Below, piece by piece: positions 5,352 to 9,958 of a stretch of DNA of 9,958 nucleotides (positions are counted from its first letter, which is position 1; every line of letters starts with the position of its first letter). Location of the stretch: assembly GCA_030538175.1 (NCBI GenBank), contig JAUNUL010000052.1, forward strand, positions 1-9,958. The letters run 5' to 3'. A program made the position numbers and the translations under genes. The notes under the pieces were generated by a model. It was given only the letters and a program-made list of their open reading frames with translations. It searched no databases and was not told the DNA's origin. Source of the DNA: Propionibacteriaceae bacterium (lineage in GTDB: Bacteria; Actinomycetota; Actinomycetes; Propionibacteriales; Propionibacteriaceae).

Positions 5352-8300
5352 TCAGACACGTCCCTCGGCGAGTGCCTCGATGATCTCCGGACGCAGTCTC
5401 GCCGCCGAGATCACCGCGTCCACCGAGCCCACCTCGACCGCGCGATGGATGGAGTGGATCCCATCGAATTCGGCGGCGAGCTCGCTGATCTTTTCGGCGC
5501 GGACCTCCGCTCGCAGGTCGGCCATGTCGACCAGCAATCCTCCGCGCTCACTCTCGGTTGCACTCGCAATCCGTCGGTCCAACTCCTCGATCCGTTCGTC
5601 GGCGGCAATGCGCTTGTTCACTTCGCCCGCGAAGACGACGGCGGCAGCGGGGGCTCCACCGAGCACGGATGCGAAAGATCCCTCCACTGCCAGGACCCGC
5701 AGCGCCGGGTTCAGTTGCTTGCTGAACACCACGAACGCGCCACCGTGATAGCGACTGATGACGCAGAAGACAATCGGACCGCGGAAGTTCACCACGGATC
5801 GGCCGATCTCCGCGCCGTACTCCAGCTGGAGTTCGCGCATGGACTCGGGCGAGCCATCGAACCCGGACAGGTTCGCCAGGATGACCACGGGCCGGTTGCC
5901 CGAGGCGGCGTTGATGGCACGCGCCACCTTCTTCGATGACTGTGGGAACAGCGTGCCCGCGGTCCAGGTGACCGGTCCGTCTGCCGGCAGATGGCCATGA
6001 CGTGGGACCGGCTGCGATTCGATCCCGATCAGGCAGACCGAGTGACCACCAAGGCGGGTATCCGCAACCACCGCGGTGTCCGCATCCGCCATGCCTGCCC
6101 ACCGCTCCATGAGCGTCGCGTCCTGGTCGGCCACCGCACGCATGACCGTGCGGATATCGAAAGGCTTCTTGCGCTCGGGGTTCTTCTCGGCCGAGAAGAT
6201 CTCTCCGACCGTCTCGAACTCCCCCGTGTGCGGGAAAGGTGAGACGTCGCGATCCACCGGGTCAGTGGACGACGCCTGCCGTGGCCAGCGCTCACCCGGT
6301 GCGACATAGGTGTGGGCATAGTGCTGCAGCAGCACATCGAAAGCCCCCGCCAGGTCGGGCACCCAGTACTGCGCCTGACCGTTGGGCCCCATCACCCGGT
6401 CATAGCCGCCGATGCCGAAGTTGTCCTCTGCGGACACGCCACCGGAGAAGTCCAGCGACTGTTTGCCGGTGAGCACCATCGCCGAGGCCGGAGTCATGAT
6501 CAGGATGCCGCGGGTATGCATCAGCATGGTCGCCTCGGCGTTCCAATAGGGCTGGGCGCCCACATTGATGCCGGCCACGATCACGTTGATCTCACCACCG
6601 GCCTGGGTGAATTCGATGATCCGCCGGAGTGCGGCCGCCACCCAGTCCATGTTCTCGGTCCCGGAGTCCATCGAGACCTTGGCACCCGCAGAGACCGCGA
6701 ACCACTCCAGCGGAACTTGCAGCCGCTCGGCCAGGTCGATGGCAGCGATCACGCGTCGGCATTCCTCCTCGGCTACCGCGCCGAGCGCCCGCGTGGGGTC
6801 GCCACACAGCACCACGCGGGTGATGCCCTCGGGATAGAGCTTGGTCGGCGTGCTCACGACCGCGGTGATCATCCCCGACGTGTTCTGCCCCAGCGGCCTG
6901 GCCGTCGGTTCGAGTACGCCCGCCTCGGTCAGGTCATATTCGATGATGGTGCCGTCCGGCCCCGCGAGCACCGGGGCCAGCTCGTAGGGATAAGTGAGAC
7001 CGCGACGACGGGCACGCAAGGCGCGGGACGCATAGTCGTCCAGCGGTTTGAGCGGGGTGTCCGGTGGGGAAATCACGTCCGCGACGACGCCGCGACCGGG
7101 TCGCTGGTGGAACCGGATGGCGACCGGCCGGGGCTGACCATCGGGGCCGGAGACCCGCCCGGAGGTGAGCACCTCCTCGATCCCGGCGCCCTCCGTGAGC
7201 GGGGTGATCTTCGTCTGCAGACGGGTGAGCTGGGCGATCTCCGCATCCACCCGCGGCCAGACCGTCACCCAGACATGGTTCAGATCCAGCCGTGATCCGC
7301 TCCCATGGCGCGCGGTCCGGACGCGTCGGATCGCCTCCAGGCAGTGTTCCACTGCCCGTTCGGCCAAGGGCAGGCCGGTGATCTTTCCTTCGCTGTCCCG
7401 CGTGACCGCCAGTTGGCGTACCTGGGCCATCGCGACGAGGCGACGATCCGCCGGATTCGACCGGGCGACCGCCTCGTACAGCAGGACGTCCTCGGGCGAG
7501 GGCAACCGGGTCAGCTCGAACTCGGTCAAGCGCCACAGGGACAGCCGGCGGGCCACCATCGGGTGAACGCCCCGGATCAGTTCATCCTCAACCAGCTCCC
7601 CTTCGGCGCCAAGACGCGGGCGGAAGGTCAGATAGTCGACCTCATGGTCCCCTGCCTGACAGATCGCCACGCTCACCCGTCGGGCGCGGTGCGCGAACGG
7701 TTGACGCGACAGCCAATCCAGCAGCAGTGCGGCCGTCTCGTCGTGATCGCTCGGCGGGGCGGGCCAGCGCACATAGAGCTCGACCACATTGTCGATCGAC
7801 TCGCTGAGGGCTCCCTCGACGGCGGCGGACAGGGTGCTGCCGGAGTCCTCGAGCTCGCTCGCCTCGGCGATCGTGGACACCACCCGGGTGGGTCCGTGTC
7901 CCTCCGCCCGATAGGTCGCATGGACCAGGGGCCGATCCTGTCCATCGGGGCCCGGCCCGGCGGTGCGGGCCAGGTCCGCCAACGCGTACTCCTGATAATG
8001 CCGCCGGATCAGCACCTCAAGCATCGGCTCCTGAGTGGGCAGACCGTCGGCCAACCGCTCGGCCAGGAAACCGACGAGCTTCTCGGGAATCCCCGCGAGC
8101 ACGGCCAGCCGCGCGGAGCGATCCGGCGCGTCGGGATCGGCGAGTGCCGCGATCTCCTCGCGTACGCCGGCTAGGGCGACAGCCCGTTCCGCGTCCACGA
8201 TCGGCTGGTCGAACCAGCGGAACCTGATGGACCGGGCCAGGTCACCGATCACGGCATGGCGCCGCTGGGTGGCCTTGGTGATGCGATCGAGCAGCGCACG

Positions 8301-9958
8301 GATTTCAGGCTCGCGCTCAGCGCCCGGGTTCTCGGCGGCCCAACGCCCGAGGATCGCGGCCGCGACCTCGGCATCCCAGCCGCGCTGTTGCGCGAGCGCA
8401 ATGCGGAAGACGGCCTCCTCAAGGATCGGTGTCCGCTCCAGGTCGTTGACGCCGTAGTGCCTCAGCACACGCTCCAACTTCCGGTGGAACTGTGAGGGGA
8501 TGCCGTCGCGCTCGGGATCGAGCCACCGCAGATAGGCGTGGAAGTGTTCTTTGGCACTGTGGACGCGCAGGTCGCTCTGATCGTCATCGCTCGGCTGGTT
8601 GCGGCTGAGCTCGGCGAAATCCGCGAACATCGACAGCAAGCGCTCCTCGGCCGCGAGCACGTCGACGCCAGCGGCGGCCAGAGCCTCGCGGTGAGCCAAA
8701 TAGGTGCGCAACACCTCGTGGTGGTCCGGGGTGTCATAGCCGCGGATCGTTCCGCGCAGCTGATGCAGAGCAATCTGTCCACGCGCGGCCGGATCCGAAT
8801 CGGTCGTGGCAGCCGGTGGCAGGTCGAGTTCGACCGCCGAGCCACCGCTGGTAGTCGTCGCTTCCCCGGTCGGCTCAAGTTTGATCAGGGGTACGCCGGT
8901 CTCCACCTGGGTGCCGGTGCGCACCATGACTTCCTTGACGCGCGCGGCGAACGGCGCGTTGAGGGCGGTCTCCATCTTCATGGATTCCAGCACCAGCACG
9001 GGGGCACCCGCGGCGACTTCATCCCCGGCGGCAACGGGGGTGGCGACGACCAGTGCTGGGGCGGGAGAGCGCAACATGCCGCCTTCGTCGCGACTCACGC
9101 GATGGGCGACCCCGTCGACCTCGATGAGGTGCACCGTGCCCTGGGCGGCGGTCACCAGCCGATGGCGTTGACCGTCGACGGTGATCCTGCTGTGCACGTC
9201 GTCGATGCGCTGGAGGCGGGCGGCCAGCGTGCGGGGTTCGATGCCGTCCCCAGCGACGGTGACGGTGAAGTGGCCCGGCCCAGACTGGTGCACGGTGGTG
9301 ACGAAAGACGTGGCGCCGAGCTTGAGCTCGACTGCCTGGCCGGTCTCGTGTCGTGGCTGGGGGCGGCCGCCGCTGGCGGTTGCCAGGAACGTGGTGATCT
9401 CCCCCCGTTCAGCCTCCACATAGTTCTGGATCGCGGCGGCCACCAAGGCAATGCCGGCGTGGCGGTCGGCGCCAAGTCGACCCTCTTCGCGGACGCGATC
9501 AATCCAGCCCGTATCGGCCCACACCGGCTCACCGCGCACGACCTCAGGGGCATTGAGCAGTTCGCTGATGAAGCTCTTGTTGGTGGCACCCCCGTCGATG
9601 ACGACGATGGTCTCGTTGACGGCACGCCGAAGCCGGGCCAGGGCCTGTTCTCTGGTGTCACCCTGGGCGATGATCTTGGCGATCATCGAGTCGAAATCGC
9701 CGGGAATCGTGTCGCCCTCGGCGACGCCGGTGTCGATGCGGATGCCCGGGCCGGACGGGAATTCCAGGCGGGCGATCCGACCGGGTGCTGGAGCGAAGTC
9801 GCGATCGGGGTCTTCGGCGTTGAGGCGGGCCTCGACGGCATGGCCACGTTCGCCCGGTCGCTCGCCGGTCAGCGGTTCGCCGGCAGCGATGCGCAACTGT
9901 GCGGTGACGAGGTCGAATCCGGTCACCGACTCGGTGATCGGGTGTTCGACCTGGAGGC
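5352..9958 (-). CDS. Single-chain biotin-dependent acyl-CoA carboxylase, eukaryotic ACC-like architecture (5' end cut)
   Basis: About 1,535 residues are visible; the start lies outside the window. The frame opens inside the biotin carboxylase domain with LQVEHPITESVTGFDLVTAQ, followed by EARLNAEDP and DFDSMIAKII, so roughly 300 N-terminal ATP-grasp residues are missing. Numbering from 9926 as residue 1: BC to about 145; a BT-like beta domain about 198-280; biotin carrier about 285-352 with ESMKMET (biotinyl Lys317); central domain about 385-895; carboxyltransferase about 960-1450. Central-domain segments such as GVHPMVARRLSLWRL, SPEDVLLYEAVARSNPADRR and LNHVWVTVWP, and the CT entry SRALRARRRGLTYPYEL with LYPEGITRVVLCGDP, match eukaryotic ACC in pattern. 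The C-terminal CT half has TRLGGHSVCLIGIES and ILANLSGFDGSPESM. It carboxylates an acyl-CoA using ATP and bicarbonate; whether acetyl-, propionyl- or a longer acyl-CoA cannot be read. Databases list similar proteins as fused acetyl/propionyl-CoA carboxylase. A repeat follows the stop; ffh lies 186 bases on. Confidence 0.95.
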   Translation of the reverse strand, partial: LQVEHPITESVTGFDLVTAQLRIAAGEPLTGERPGERGHAVEARLNAEDPDRDFAPAPGRIARLEFPSGPGIRIDTGVAEGDTIPGDFDSMIAKIIAQGDTREQALARLRRAVNETIVVIDGGATNKSFISELLNAPEVVRGEPVWADTGWIDRVREEGRLGADRHAGIALVAAAIQNYVEAERGEITTFLATASGGRPQPRHETGQAVELKLGATSFVTTVHQSGPGHFTVTVAGDGIEPRTLAARLQRIDDVHSRITVDGQRHRLVTAAQGTVHLIEVDGVAHRVSRDEGGMLRSPAPALVVATPVAAGDEVAAGAPVLVLESMKMETALNAPFAARVKEVMVRTGTQVETGVPLIKLEPTGEATTTSGGSAVELDLPPAATTDSDPAARGQIALHQLRGTIRGYDTPDHHEVLRTYLAHREALAAAGVDVLAAEERLLSMFADFAELSRNQPSDDDQSDLRVHSAKEHFHAYLRWLDPERDGIPSQFHRKLERVLRHYGVNDLERTPILEEAVFRIALAQQRGWDAEVAAAILGRWAAENPGAEREPEIRALLDRITKATQRRHAVIGDLARSIRFRWFDQPIVDAERAVALAGVREEIAALADPDAPDRSARLAVLAGIPEKLVGFLAERLADGLPTQEPMLEVLIRRHYQEYALADLARTAGPGPDGQDRPLVHATYRAEGHGPTRVVSTIAEASELEDSGSTLSAAVEGALSESIDNVVELYVRWPAPPSDHDETAALLLDWLSRQPFAHRARRVSVAICQAGDHEVDYLTFRPRLGAEGELVEDELIRGVHPMVARRLSLWRLTEFELTRLPSPEDVLLYEAVARSNPADRRLVAMAQVRQLAVTRDSEGKITGLPLAERAVEHCLEAIRRVRTARHGSGSRLDLNHVWVTVWPRVDAEIAQLTRLQTKITPLTEGAGIEEVLTSGRVSGPDGQPRPVAIRFHQRPGRGVVADVISPPDTPLKPLDDYASRALRARRRGLTYPYELAPVLAGPDGTIIEYDLTEAGVLEPTARPLGQNTSGMITAVVSTPTKLYPEGITRVVLCGDPTRALGAVAEEECRRVIAAIDLAERLQVPLEWFAVSAGAKVSMDSGTENMDWVAAALRRIIEFTQAGGEINVIVAGINVGAQPYWNAEATMLMHTRGILIMTPASAMVLTGKQSLDFSGGVSAEDNFGIGGYDRVMGPNGQAQYWVPDLAGAFDVLLQHYAHTYVAPGERWPRQASSTDPVDRDVSPFPHTGEFETVGEIFSAEKNPERKKPFDIRTVMRAVADQDATLMERWAGMADADTAVVADTRLGGHSVCLIGIESQPVPRHGHLPADGPVTWTAGTLFPQSSKKVARAINAASGNRPVVILANLSGFDGSPESMRELQLEYGAEIGRSVVNFRGPIVFCVISRYHGGAFVVFSKQLNPALRVLAVEGSFASVLGGAPAAAVVFAGEVNKRIAADERIEELDRRIASATESERGGLLVDMADLRAEVRAEKISELAAEFDGIHSIHRAVEVGSVDAVISAARLRPEIIEALAEGRV
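8976..8978 (-). other. Biotinylated lysine codon of the carrier domain
   Basis: AAG codes the lysine in VLESMKMETALNAP, the canonical biotin attachment motif; the biotin ligase target Met-Lys-Met is intact. The surrounding GMLRSPAPALVV and VAAGDEVAAGAPV form the carrier hammerhead fold. Confidence 0.93.

Noticed and set aside
6312..7295. A plus-strand frame of 327 codons inside the carboxylase
   Set aside because: Antisense shadow; the minus frame here holds the conserved central and carboxyltransferase segments.
5352..9958. Possible frameshift or gene fusion artefact in the carboxylase
   Set aside because: The frame is continuous with recognisable motifs in every domain and a length that fits a known class of fused actinobacterial carboxylases.
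1..9958. CRISPR array, tRNA, rRNA, insertion sequence or prophage signals
   Set aside because: No spaced direct repeats, cloverleaf-like sequence, transposase motifs or target duplications were seen.

Overview
This is a GC-rich window in which every supported gene lies on the minus strand, so transcription runs from high to low coordinates. The gene set is actinobacterial: Ffh with an actinobacterial-style N-terminus, S16 with an Ala/Glu-rich tail, the rpsP-khpA pair, a SatD-like protein and a giant fused acyl-CoA carboxylase. The flavour suggests Propionibacteriales or a related high-GC group, but that placement is an inference from protein style only. I see no mobile element, CRISPR array, tRNA or rRNA gene.

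In order of transcription, the window opens (9958 to 5352) inside a very large single-chain biotin-dependent carboxylase. Only its N-terminal ATP-grasp part is cut off. It has the domain order of eukaryotic acetyl-CoA carboxylase: biotin carboxylase, BT-like domain, biotin carrier, central domain, carboxyltransferase. After a 186-bp gap holding a repeat just past the stop and a possible promoter comes ffh (5165 to 3552), the protein subunit of the signal recognition particle, with a TTG start. Next, after a long, almost perfect inverted repeat, is a metal-dependent amidohydrolase with a His-rich N-terminus (3477 to 2290). An AT-rich 38-bp gap with an inverted repeat and a possible leaderless promoter precedes a SatD-like protein with a C-terminal helix-turn-helix (2251 to 1517). 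Nine bases later is a small membrane protein (1507 to 995), probably its partner. A 241-bp gap with a leader hairpin then leads to rpsP (753 to 271) and, two bases after its stop, khpA (268 to beyond base 1). khpA normally continues into rimM-trmD-rplS.

Functionally the window joins two housekeeping blocks, protein targeting (ffh) and ribosome maturation (rpsP-khpA), with an accessory insert between them (amidohydrolase, SatD-like, membrane protein). The carboxylase lies upstream of this. The points most worth a second look are the eukaryotic-like carboxylase architecture, the large hairpin that buries the amidohydrolase ribosome binding region, and the possible self-regulated leaderless start of the SatD-like gene. 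I found no clearly new multi-gene system.
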